A stretch of 64,000 nucleotides of DNA from Lathyrus oleraceus (lineage: Eukaryota; Streptophyta; Magnoliopsida; Fabales; Fabaceae), in NCBI RefSeq assembly GCF_024323335.1, contig NC_066582.1, positions 184,482,973 through 184,546,972 of the forward strand, in the 5' to 3' direction. This document shows positions 33,308-44,385 of the stretch, piece by piece. The position numbers and the translations under genes are program-made. Under the pieces are notes generated by a model. It was given only the letters and a program-made list of their open reading frames with translations, made no database searches and had not been told where the DNA came from. Within the stretch, counting starts at the first letter, position 1; each line of letters begins with the position of its first letter.

Positions 33308-34818
33308 TGTAAGACCCTAATTTTGACCCTAATATCCCTCATGTCATCATATCATTGCTCAGTGCATTGCCTCAAGGATCATAGCATGTTTGGCTCCTTA
33401 ACCCTAGGGTTGGGACTTGTGTGAGTGGTTTGAGACCACCAAGCATGCTTGTATTATATATTATTGCTTTTCTTATTTTATTTACTAACCAAAAGCACAA
33501 AAATATGTCACTAACTCTTTTTGTTTTAAAGCTCAAGTGATCATGTGCTCCAATGCTCCTAGGAGGCTCCTAAGCCCAATGAAATGGCCAGATGAAGATG
33601 AGGAAAAGCATGACAATGGTACACAAAGGTCCTAATCATCATACATGTCTCCCTAGTTTCTAAATTTGCCAATTTGATCAATATAACCCAAAGGGCTTGA
33701 GGATTGTTTCCCAAGGAAACCCTAATTCAACAGTGCCTTGAATGTGCCTTGCTCATGAAGCAACCTCAACCTATGATCAAATTTAATCAAGGGAAGTTCT
33801 TTAGTTCATTATTTTATGCATATGTGAGCCTATTTGAGGATCCTCAATCATTTATTCATCAATAATGGAAGTTTGGCCTTGAAAAGTTGACCATTCGAGT
33901 CATCTGAGGTATAACTTGTGATGTGTTTGTCAAATGAATATGGCCCCAAGAGAAAAAATGTTCTTAAGAACCATATGAACAAATCTCATGTTCATAAAAA
34001 ATCCATTTGAAACTTGGAAGGTCATCATTCATTTCAAAACATTATAGGTCATTTTGACTGAAACCCTAATTTTGGGTCAAATTCCCAAGGACATAACATC
34101 CTTAATATTTATGATTGTGAGGTTAGACCAAATGCATTGGAAAGCTGAAGATGTTTACTTCAGATGTTATGTTGGAAAAAATTTCATAATCCTAAACTAA
34201 ATACATGTTATATAACAAAACATTATAGGTCACATTGGACCTAAGTCTTTGAATTTGAAAAAGTACCTAACTTCAAATGCCCATAACTTTTTCATGGAAA
34301 ATCCAAATTATGCAAAATGTGAGTCTAAACTGATAAACTTAAAAAGATATACAACTTTGATGTTGGAGGTTTTTCCGTTTGAAGCTTGCATCAAGCAAAC
34401 AGAGGGGATTACATAGGCTTGCTTTTGGTGAAAATTTTCAAAAGCTGGCTTAAACATGTTTTCTACCCAAACTTTCACAGCCAGTTTTCATTAATTTCCA
34501 AATGCCAAATGAATTTTTTCCCATCATGACTTTTCTTCCTTGTTTCAAGGGGTTTCAAACCATTACTCACATTACTTTTTTGGACTTTCCATATGGGAGT
34601 TTCGAAGAGCCCTTCTTTTATGTTCATTTTGACATTTCATGGTGAAACTTAAAGTGCAAGCTGATTACATCACATGTACACATCCATTTCCATTTCAAAT
34701 GAGTTTAGCTTGGTTTTTCACCCATCATTGGGCCTCACATGCGCCTGTATAGGCCCATGCACCAAATTTCAAATTGCCATGCACACGAGGGAATCATGTT
34801 GCACATCCCTCTTCAGCT

Positions 34819-34826
34819 ATAAATAA
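34819..34826 (+). promoter_or_regulatory. TATA box of E2 5' LTR
   Basis: TATAAATA followed at about 30 bp by 'ctcactcatttgagaaccc', the presumed start of R. Conserved in the 3' LTR at 52833-52840. Confidence 0.65.
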
Positions 34827-36890
34827 AGCTTCGTTCTCACTCATTTGAGAACCCTTTGGAGACCTGAAATGCTGCAGCACTGAAATCCCAACCATTACCA
34901 AAGGAATTTTCCAGATTTTTCTCTCATTTTCAAGCTTGAAATTCAACATCATAAGTTGATTTTCAAAGCTCAATTCCTTAACCTCTCATCTCCATTACAT
35001 ATCCAGAGCAAAAAGGAATCAAGATCTTGAAGAATTTGTGGCCTTAAGAGCTCCAATTCAGAGGTAGAACTTCAAACTTTTTAGATCTAGATCTTGCAAT
35101 TCAATGTAGTTTTCTCTTGTTTGTGTGATTTTCTGAAGTCCTCACACTTGAGGCAAGCCAATGGTGGTTTCCATTTTCCATTTCGTGCAATTTCAGTTTG
35201 AACACCATGATCTTCCATTTCACATTTCTCTCAAAATAGGAAGAGTGAGGAAGATCCATGGATACACTGGTGATATACATCACCTGAGCTTCAATTTGAT
35301 GTCCTTGTTTTTCATTTTCGTTACAAAATTTTTCTCTGCAAGTGGTGGCCGGAATCTGGTATCTCACCGGGGAAGATGGTGGTTTCCACCACCAACACCA
35401 CGTGTGCACTTTCCGGACCATTGGATTGCCATGCCACGTTATAATCCTGACAATTCCTTATGTTTACTTGTTTTAAATCAATGTGCCGCGCGTTTGACTC
35501 AAGTGTACCATGCGCCCTTGCATCTGATCCATCAATCCACGCCACATCATTTAATGAAGTTTATCTTGTGGCGCTGGATTTTTCATTATTTCTATTTTCA
35601 TTTTAATTTCAATTAATTCCTTTTATTTTCAAAAATTCATAAAAAATTTATTTGAAATCACAAATATATGAGACCAATTCCAAAAATTTTCTTGAAAAAT
35701 CTAGTTTCATATTTTGATTTTTAAATATTTTTCTGACTCCATTTAATATTTTTTGTGAATTATTTGGTTTTTAATAGTTTTAATTCAATTAAAAATACTT
35801 TCTGATATTTGAAAAATCCAAAAATATTTTCTTAACACCTATGGATCATGATAAGTCAATGACAAATAGTCTCATCAATTTCTTATTAGATTTGAGATTT
35901 ATTTGAGATTTTAGTTCATATTGTGTTATTTTTTAGTGTTTTTAATTGTTTTTAAATACTTCATGATTTCCAAAATTGTTGAGAAAATTAGTCGAAGTTT
36001 ATTTGACCATGTTAGACCTATGAGAATTTAATTGGACTTGTTGAAGTTGATTTCAATTGAATTTGAGGTTTGACCTTATTTGAATATTTTTATTTTGCAT
36101 TTTATTTTAATTCAAAAAATACCAAAAAATTATGGTTGACTTGTTGACTTGTAATCTTCATTTCTTTTCTGTTTGGCATTGATTGATGATGACTTGGTTC
36201 ACGTTTGATCAATTGAAGTTGATACTTGTATTCTCTTTTCCTCCCTTTCATCTTCATCCCATTCTTTTCATCATTTGGCCAATGTGTTAATGTCTTATGG
36301 TTGGTCTTGACAAATAAGAAGTTTAATCTTCTTTGATCTAAACCAAACTGAACTTGATCTATGATCAAGTGAGTTGTTTTGTGTCCAAGATAGGTTGCTT
36401 CTTGGTCAAGCAAATAACCTAAAGTCCATACAAATCCCTTCCCCTTTTGTTTTGGCATGGAAAGTTTGTGGAGCTTGGCTTACTAGTCATGATCTCTAAC
36501 TTGTGTTTATTTGCCTATAGTTTTATTGACCGGCCTCAGATAGGTGTGACTACTACGTTAGTCCACTTACGATTGCTTAACATAGCGCTACATTGGCTTA
36601 TGACAAACTAACATAACTATACTAATTACTAACTTTAATTTGAGCATTTAATTTCTTTCTCTTCACTTTTAATGCCTTTTATTCCTTGCTCATTATTCAT
36701 ATTGTTTTTCCCTTTGCTCACTTGAGCACATATTTTATGTTTATGTCATTTTTATTTTGCTCATTTGAGCCCATTATAGTATATAAATATATTGTTATCT
36801 TGTGTTTGCTTTGTCTTTGTTTTGTGTGAACCAAATGCAAAAGGAGAAAGGACTTAGAATTAGGACTTACTTATGCTTAAAGGAGTTCAA

Positions 36891-37010
36891 GAGCAACTAG
36901 GCCTCATGCCTTTAGAGTGCTAAAATTGTTGAAGAGCAACTAGGCCTCATGCCTTTAGAGTGCTAAAATTGTTGAAGAGCAACTAGGCCTCATGCCTTTA
37001 GAATGCTAAA
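36891..37010 (+). repeat. 43-bp tandem repeat, three copies
   Basis: Units starting 'gagcaactaggcctcatg' at 36891, 36934 and 36977. The 3' LTR has only two units (54903, 54946), so copy number changed after insertion, or between template strands. Confidence 0.9.
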
Positions 37011-38222
37011 TTTCAAAGATTGATCTTAAAGGACTTCTCATCTAAACTTACTCTTTGTCCATTCCTCTTATTGTATGGTGAACTTTTTGATGTTTGTTCT
37101 TGTGTGATAGGCATTCCATCTTGAGATAGTGAAAAGAGGACCATTGTCATGAATAGCCAAGTTAAGAGAGACAAGCCAAATGGAGATCCTAGGAGCTTGA
37201 ATCTAAATTGTGTGATTGCTTGTTTGTATGCTAAGTCCAAAGGAAAGGAGCATCTTGAGTCATCTCTATGACTTCAAGAAAAGGAACTCCAAGGGTTTAT
37301 CTTTTTCCTCTTATCTTTGTATGATTTAGGACTAGCCCTTCTCTTCTTCTCCTCACTCCAACCCAAGCCAAAAATCATTTTCAAAACTTTGACTTTGTTT
37401 TCAAATTAGAAACCTAGGCCTTATGCCTTTGACTTTTCAAAAATCATTTTTCCATTTAACACTCATTGTGAATGAATCTTAATCTAAATTTGACTTCCTT
37501 TTGTAAATAAATCTAAATTGTAAATATAACTCACTTCAAATTGTTTTTGTGGTTCCAATTGCCACCTTTGTTAAAACCTTTTCATAAAATATTAGTCATA
37601 GGTTTGAGTTATCATAGTGGTTGATGTAAATCTCACCTCTGCCTTAGTGATTGGATTATAAGTCTTCCATACTTATTATAGGGTTAACCCCTCACTAGTA
37701 TGTTGAAGCCCTCCTCACATAGTGGATTATTGGTTTAGGTTGAGTTTTCTCCCATTGATAACAAAAGACCTTAAGGCTTTTGATCAAATCAATTCACCAA
37801 TCTTTGATATTTTTACCTTGAACTACGAGGTTTTGATCCTCCTTTATGATGGTACATAGGCAATGGGTTCATCCATTCAAACAAAAAAATTTGTAAATAT
37901 AATCTATTCTCTTCTCATCCCCTCAATCTTTTGTTAAAATATTTTCACAAATACCAACCTTAACACATTTGAAAAAAGGGTTCCCTTAGAATACTAAGGA
38001 TATTTTGGGTGCGTAAAACCTTCCCATTTCATAACCAACCCCCTTACCCAGATCTCTGACATTTTTATTAGTTTTTGATTTGATAAAACTTCTTACTTGG
38101 CTTTTGTTCGCTTTTTAGCCTTTCCTTTGGACAAATAAAAGTGCGGTGGCGACTCGAATTGTATGTTGACTTTTGGTTTAGTCAATAAACCTAAAGGTAA
38201 CGAAACCCCCACTACAGAAAAG

Positions 38223-38240
38223 TGGCGACTCTACTGGGGA
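38223..38240 (+). other. E2 primer-binding site
   Basis: TGGCGACTCTACTGGGGA starts six bases after the LTR end. Its complement is CCA-terminated and resembles the tRNA-Arg 3' end used by Ogre elements. Confidence 0.8.
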
Positions 38241-39120
38241 TGAAAATCTTCCTAGTGGGTTTAGCCTACTTTTTGCTTATGTATGTTGTATGTTTATATT
38301 TATTTGTGGCATATTTTTGTGCAAATTTGGGATGATTGTATTGTTTGTAATGTATGAATTGCTTGATATATCATTGCTTGTATGCTTGGTGGTATCGTGT
38401 GAGATGAGTTCTATACCCGAAGTCGAGTGCACTTATGATAGGAGAATGCCATAGTCTTGTTGACTTGTGTGGAGTTATTCCTTAACAAGTTGACTTGCAA
38501 GTCCATTCACTTAGTGGAGGTCTGGTTGGGATCAGTAATGTCACACGAGTAGTCGTGGTTAGGTATTACTCTTTCCAATATAAACCTTAGAAGCCAAGGA
38601 CCTTAGATACCTAGCCAATCTTGGCCTATTTTAGGACATAGTGCAAAGGTCGTTCAAGTGTAAGACTTGAGGCGATTGTTACGAGATAATGTACTCATAA
38701 GAGTCCCTCTTGAAAATATTTTTGGAGAACGAGTAGTCGGTTTATCCGATAATATCCGAAAGAAGAGATGATGACTATGGGGACTTTTTAGAACATGATT
38801 GTCGGGTTTAACCATAGTACACTCCTATTGGGTGATCCTTAACCGAGACTCCATGTTCGTGACTTACTACAAACCCTTGATTCACGGTTGATCCATTCTT
38901 GTATATCCTCAATATCAATGGAACTTGGGTGTTGATAAGGTGTAAACCATAATCCACCAAAATGGATGATTGATATTGGAGATGACTTTTGTGTGGTGTG
39001 ACTTGCTTGATCCTTGAGTGTGATTGTTGCATTCATGCATTCATGCATTCATTCGCATTCATGTCATCAACAATAAAAAATTTCAAGGAACTTAAGACGT
39101 CTATTTGCAAATTTTCAGAC
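38241..39120 (+). other. E2 untranslated leader (no gene)
   Basis: About 0.9 kb between primer site and ORF1. A run of 'cattcatg' direct repeats (39030-39062) precedes the ORF1 start. No other feature recognised. Confidence 0.65.
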
Positions 39121-40572
39121 ATGGATAAGCAAAGAAGGAATACGAAGAAGTACAGTTTCAGACAACCCGACTTGAAAGAGTTAAGGAGTTTGTCATATTA
39201 TGTATTAGAGCCTTTGGAGTTCAAAGCTCGCCATGGGAAGCTTCTGTCCATTCTTTCTACCCAGGTGGATAAAGGTCTGATGAGTGTGTTAGTCCAGTTC
39301 TACGATCCTCTGTATCAGTGCTTCACTTTTCCGGATTTCCAGCTTTTGCCTACACTTGAGGAGTATGCCTATCATGTGGGTATACCTATTATTAACCAGT
39401 TGTCATTCATTGGCTTAGAGAAGATTCTGTCTTCTCAAGAGATTGTTGACATGCTTCACGTGGATGTATCTGACATTGTTGCCAATATGACTACCAAAGG
39501 TGGAATTCAAGGTCTCCCGTCTGATTTCCTGATTGCCAAAGCTGTGTTGTTTGGGAAGGCCATGAGTAAGGAAGCTTTTGAAGCCATATTTGTACTCCTT
39601 ATCTATGGGCTAGTGTTATTTCCTAACATCGATAACTTCGTGGATATGAATGCTATTCAAATTTTCTCTTCTCTTAATCCTGTTCCGACTCTGTTGGGTG
39701 ACACTTTTTTCTCTTTGCATATAAGGAATGCAAAAGGTGGTGGTTCCATTGTGTGCTGTCTGCCTCTGTTGTACAAGTGGTTTATTTCGCACTTGCCTCA
39801 GACGCTTGCCTTCAGGGAGAACAAGAGATGTCTACGGAGGTCTGTGAGACTTATGTCTCTCACTAATGATGATATCTCTTGGTATAATCGTGTTTATGAT
39901 GGCGTTTAGATTATTGAATCTTGTGGTGAGTTCTCCAATGTGCCTCTTCTTGGTACATGTGGTGGAATTAACTACAACCCTACTTTGGCTCGTCGTCAAC
40001 TTGGGTTCCCCTTAAAGTATAAACCTAACAACATTTCGTTGGAAGGCTTGTTCTTTCAAGAGGGTAAAGATCCCCAAAACTTGAAGGATAGGATGGTCCG
40101 CGCCTGGCGCAAGGTTCATAGGAAAGGGAGGAATGAGCTTGGCCCGAAGAATTGTATTGCTTCGGAACCTTACACCGCTTGGGTGAGGAGGAGAGCTCTT
40201 GAGTACCGTATGCCGTACGAATATCTGAGACCTAGCCCTATGGTTATGGTTGGGCCTTCAACCCTCCCTAATCAAGGAGTAGAGGAGTTGAGAGACGAAG
40301 ACCGTTCGCGTGCATGGGTTCGTGAGCGTGAGGAACTTCTTCAGCAACTCAAAGATAATGATGCAGTGGTAGAGTTTCTAGAGCATCAGGTTATTGATGA
40401 ACCCGATGATGTAGTTACTTATCTTCTTCCTCACTCATCTAGGTTTTGGAAGAGGAAGTATGATCAGCTTGCCAAGGAGAAGGCCGATATGGAAGCAACT
40501 TATGAGAGAGAGGTGAAGATGCTTTGTGCAACTTATCTTCCGATCTCGAAGGCTTTGAACGATTGCTTTTAG
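39121..40572 (+). pseudogene. E2 ORF1, Ogre-specific protein of unknown role, one nonsense codon
   Basis: 484 codons in one frame with an amber at 39907-39909 (codon 263). I chose ATG 39121 (MDKQRRNTKK); an in-frame ATG at 39061 is possible. The extra ORF ahead of gag defines Ogre elements; its role is not established. The N-terminal two thirds is globular with plant-mobile-domain-like features (PDFQLLPTLEEYAYHVGIP, then a run of hydrophobic helices to about codon 250). After the stop it continues through a basic segment (KDRMVRAWRKVHRKGR) and a charged, coiled-coil-like C-terminus (about codons 395-470). Domain likeness is by eye only. E1 lacks this ORF, and H keeps only its start. Confidence 0.8.
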
Positions 40573-40899
40573 GGCTCCATAGGATGTTTATTCTCCTTTT
40601 CTCTTGTATTTTATTTGGTTACCAAAATTGTACTACTTCTTTGGTGTAAAAAGTTTCCAAGTATTATTGCTATGAGTATATATGTCTTAAAAGTTCAATA
40701 TTTTCCAAATATTTGCAAATAGGTCTCCAAAAAGTTCCTTTGATTAAAAGCAAATCATATGCACAAGCATTGCATGCATCATATGCATAAGTAGGTTTTG
40801 TTCCGAGCTCTTGATCAGTGGCCTAAGTCTTTGCTCTTCATTTATTTTGAAGACAAGCTGACGCACCGGTATAATACCAGAGCAAATCATCCAAAGATA

Positions 40900-43800
40900 A
40901 TGGAGCATCTTGAGCAAGAGAACAGGGACCTGAAGGAAGAGATTACTAGGCTGACTGCCATGATGGAGTCAGTTCTGGCCGCACAAAGTCAAGCTTCACT
41001 AACTCCTGCAACTCCTCCCGCGAGGACGGTCATTTATGAGATAGCTACTTTGACCGTGCCTGCTGCAACATCCCATTTCGCTCCAACTATGCCAGCTGGA
41101 TTCCCTTGGGGAATGCCATCTAACTTCATGCCAGAGGGTTTCGCTCCTACTCTTGCTTCTATGCCGGCATCTAGCCCGGTCCTGTCTGTGCCACCTCTCG
41201 TTGTGCACACCCTTCCCTATGTAGAAGACACCATTTATCATTCCGAGCCATCTGAGGGCCCAGACGTATATGAAAAAATGGATGAAATGAAAGATCAATT
41301 CCTTGATCTGCACAAGGAACTAAAGACTTTGAGGGGTAAGGACCTCTTTGGGAAAAGTGATTCTGAGTTGTGCCTGGTGCCCAACGCGAAGATCCCTGTT
41401 AAATTCAAAGTGCCCGACTTTGAGAAGTATAAGGGAAATACATGCCCACTCAGCCATCTTGTGATGTATGCTCGCAAGATGTCAACACAAACTGACAACG
41501 ACCAACTACTGATTCACCACTTTCAGGATAGCCTGACAGGTGCTGCGCTCCGGTGGTATATGGGGCTGGAGAGTGTAGGCATCCGCACTTTCAACGATCT
41601 AGGCGAGGCCTTTGTGAAGTAGTACAAATATAATATGGACATGGCTCCAGACAGGGACCAATTAGGGCAATGTCCCAGAAGGATAAGGAGACCTTCAAGG
41701 AATACGCCCAGAGATGGCGAGAATTGGCAGCTCAGATAGTGCCACCCCTGGAGGAGAAGGAGATGACAAAGATCTTTCTGAAGACTTTGAGCTCTTTCTA
41801 TTATGAGAGAATTATTTCTAGTGCTCCCTCAGACTTCACCGAAATGGTGAATATGGGAATGAGGCTAGAGGAAGGGGTCCGTGAAGGACGTTTATCTCGA
41901 GATGATGGTTCCTCAGCAAAGAAGTGTGGAGGATTTTCCAAGAAGAAGGAGGGATAGACTCATGTTGTGTCCTCCTATGTTAAAAGAAGGCCCTCTGTGA
42001 AGAGGAGAGATGTTCGTCCAACTGTCAACCAACACCAGGTGGCTCATATAGCACTTGCTTTCAGAGAAGTTCAACAACAACCACAACCACAACAACATTG
42101 TCAACAACATCAGGCTTACCAGCCTCACAATAATAACAACACCAGCACCAACAACTACGAGAGGAAGAGGGTGACTTTTGACCTGATTCCGATGACTTAT
42201 GCCGAGCTTTATCCTTCCTTGATCGATAGGAAGCTGATAACTCCTCGTGATCCTCCTGCTGTGCCAACCAATCCCCAATGGTGGTACAAACCCTAACTCC
42301 ATTGTGTGTATCATTCCGGTGCTCCCGGATATGATGTGGAGAATTGATATCCATTGAAGACCAAGGTGCATGACCTTGTGAGAAGTGGGATACTGTTTTT
42401 TGAGGATGTAGGTCCGAATATGAAGAAGAACCCATTGCCCGAGCATGGGAAAGCAGTTGTTAATATGGTTCAGGGGTGCCCTAGCAAATATAAAGTCCTT
42501 TATGTGAATGAGATAAGGAAATCCTTGGTAGAGATGCATAAGCTGTTGTGTGAACACAACCATTATGAGCATGATCATGATAGGTGCCAGGTGTGCACTA
42601 TCAATGAGAGAGGATGCCGTCAAGTGAGAAAGGACATCCAAGAGATGTTGGATCAAGGGATGATTGAAATACATCTGAACCGTAATGAAGAGGAAATCGA
42701 TGTTATCACTCCCGTATTTAAAGTTCATGAGCCTGTTGTTATCAGATATCATAGCAGCAAGAAGAAAGTATCACCAGCTCTTGTGATTAAGCTAGTGGGT
42801 CCTGTCCCGTATGTATAAGATAAAGCGGTTCCCTACCGTTACAACACTGTTATGCTAGAGGATGGAAAGGAGGTGCCGTTGCCCTCAACTTCTGTGGCGA
42901 GCATTTATGACGTCAGTGGAGTGACCCGTAGTGGTCGTTTTTTCTCGGCTCAGTCGAAATCCCACGAAGACGTTGTGAAGAAGACTGTTGTTAATCCTGC
43001 CAGTCCCGTGGGGACTTCTTCTTCAAATAATTATGTTCCTGTTGTGAAGGGTGTTGACCCTGTTGTTAAAACCAATAATACTCCTATCCTAGTTGGCTAG
43101 TCTGGCATTTTGAGAGAGGATGGTGATGAGATGTCGAGGCTCATCAAAAGGAGTAAATATAATGTTGTTGATCAGCTGCTACAAACTCCACCAAAGATAT
43201 ATGTCTTATCTTTGTTGATAAATTCAGAGCCACATTACGAAGCTTTGCAGAGGGTGTTGGACGTCGCATACGTGGATCACGATGTCACAATCGAGCAGTT
43301 TGATAGCATTGTTGAAAATATAACCGCCTGCAACAATTTGAGCTTCTGTAAAGATGATGCCCTGTCCAATGTGTTGGTGGACACAGGGTCATCACTCAAT
43401 TTATTGCCAAAATCCACTCTTGCTAAACTTTCATACCAGGGGCCTCCCATGAGACAGAGTGGAGTGGTAGTGAAAGCTTTTGATGGATCGCGTAAAACTG
43501 TGATCGGTGAAGTAGAACTCCCGATCAAGATTGGACCTAGTGATTTTCATATCACTTTCCAGGTCATGGATATTCATCCGTCTTATAGCTGTTTGGTTGG
43601 CAGACCATGGATTCACGAGGCAGGCGCTGTGACATCCACCCTACACCAGAAGTTGAAGTTCGTGAAGAACAAGAAGTTGGTGGTGATAGGGGGAGAGAAG
43701 GCTCTCATGGTCAGTCATTTATCTTCCTTCTCCTATATTGATGCTAAGGATGAGGTTGGGACTCCGTTCCAAGCCTTATCTATTACTGAGCCTTCGAGGA

Positions 43801-44110
43801 AAGGACTTTTTTCATTTGTCTCCTATAATGATGCGAAGTTGGCCATTGAGCATGGTGCAACTACTGGTTTGGGGAAAATGATCAAGTTGGAAGATAACGA
43901 GTCCCGAGCTGGAATAAGGTACTCTTTTGGTGTTTCTAATGATCTTGGGATGTTCCAAAGTAGAGGTTTCATCCACACCGTTGAAGATCAGGAAGTTGCT
44001 GCCATTGTTGAAGATGATGAAGAGGAAGACCTTGGCAACTTTGTCATACCCAGAGGAATCTGCAATAATTGGGTCGCTGTTGACGTTCAAACAGTTATCC
44101 ATAAGTCAAC
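40900..44110 (+). pseudogene. gag-pro: E2 gag-pro, broken
   Basis: Start at ATG 40900 (MEHLEQENRDLKEEITRL), a coiled-coil N-terminus; an upstream in-frame ATG at 40798 extends it. Capsid-like block (FKVPDFEKYKGN, HHFQDSLTGAALRWYMGL) up to an amber at 41620-41622 where H has Gln. One base is missing near 41665, after which a single frame runs to 44110 with stops at 41955, 42294, 42345 (in the zinc knuckle), about 42816 and 43098. Gln-rich linker at 42074-42115. Protease DTGSS, Asp codon 43380-43382, with VGRPWIHEAGA downstream. The frame ends at the splice donor, which supplies the TAA at 44112-44114. Confidence 0.88.
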
Positions 44111-44385
44111 GTAATGTGTTCATTTTGTTTAAAAACCCTTCTCCCATGCCAAAAGGAGAAGTGAAGACATTGTTGGCATAATTTGATTAATACAATGATA
44201 TTCATTCAATAATCACATGTTAAATGTTTATTTTTTCAAATTAATTTTTCTTTTTGCTTTTTGCATGAAATTGGTGATCACCCTAAAACCCTTAAAAAGG
44301 ATAATAAAATCAATCTTTTCATCTGCATAATGATTTTCCTTGTTTGAATTCTGAAATCTCTTTTATACTCAAAATCATTATGCAG
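44111..44385 (+). other. E2 intron between protease and RT
   Basis: Donor GTAATG at 44111, acceptor CATTATGCAG ending 44385, 275 bp. Same phase as in E1 (two bases of a codon before the donor), and splicing joins the frame in register with RT. Little sequence similarity to the E1 intron apart from T-richness, so position and phase are what is conserved. Confidence 0.85.

Larger units (their letters stand above)
33308..38216 (+). repeat. E2 5' LTR, about 4.9 kb
   Basis: TGTAAGACCC...CACTACA. Matches 51304-56187. Contains TATAAATA at 34819, three copies of a 43-bp repeat at 36891-37010, an AATAAA at about 38135 and a decoy primer motif TGGCGACTC at 38147. The exact 3' end is uncertain by a few bases. 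No gene inside. The 118-codon antisense frame (36102-36458) persists in the other LTR but its differences are mostly amino-acid changing. Confidence 0.9.

Noticed and set aside
36102..36458. 118-codon antisense frame, also open in the other LTR (54114-54470)
   Set aside because: Both copies are open because the LTRs are recent duplicates; their differences mostly change amino acids, so there is no sign of selection, and no domain.
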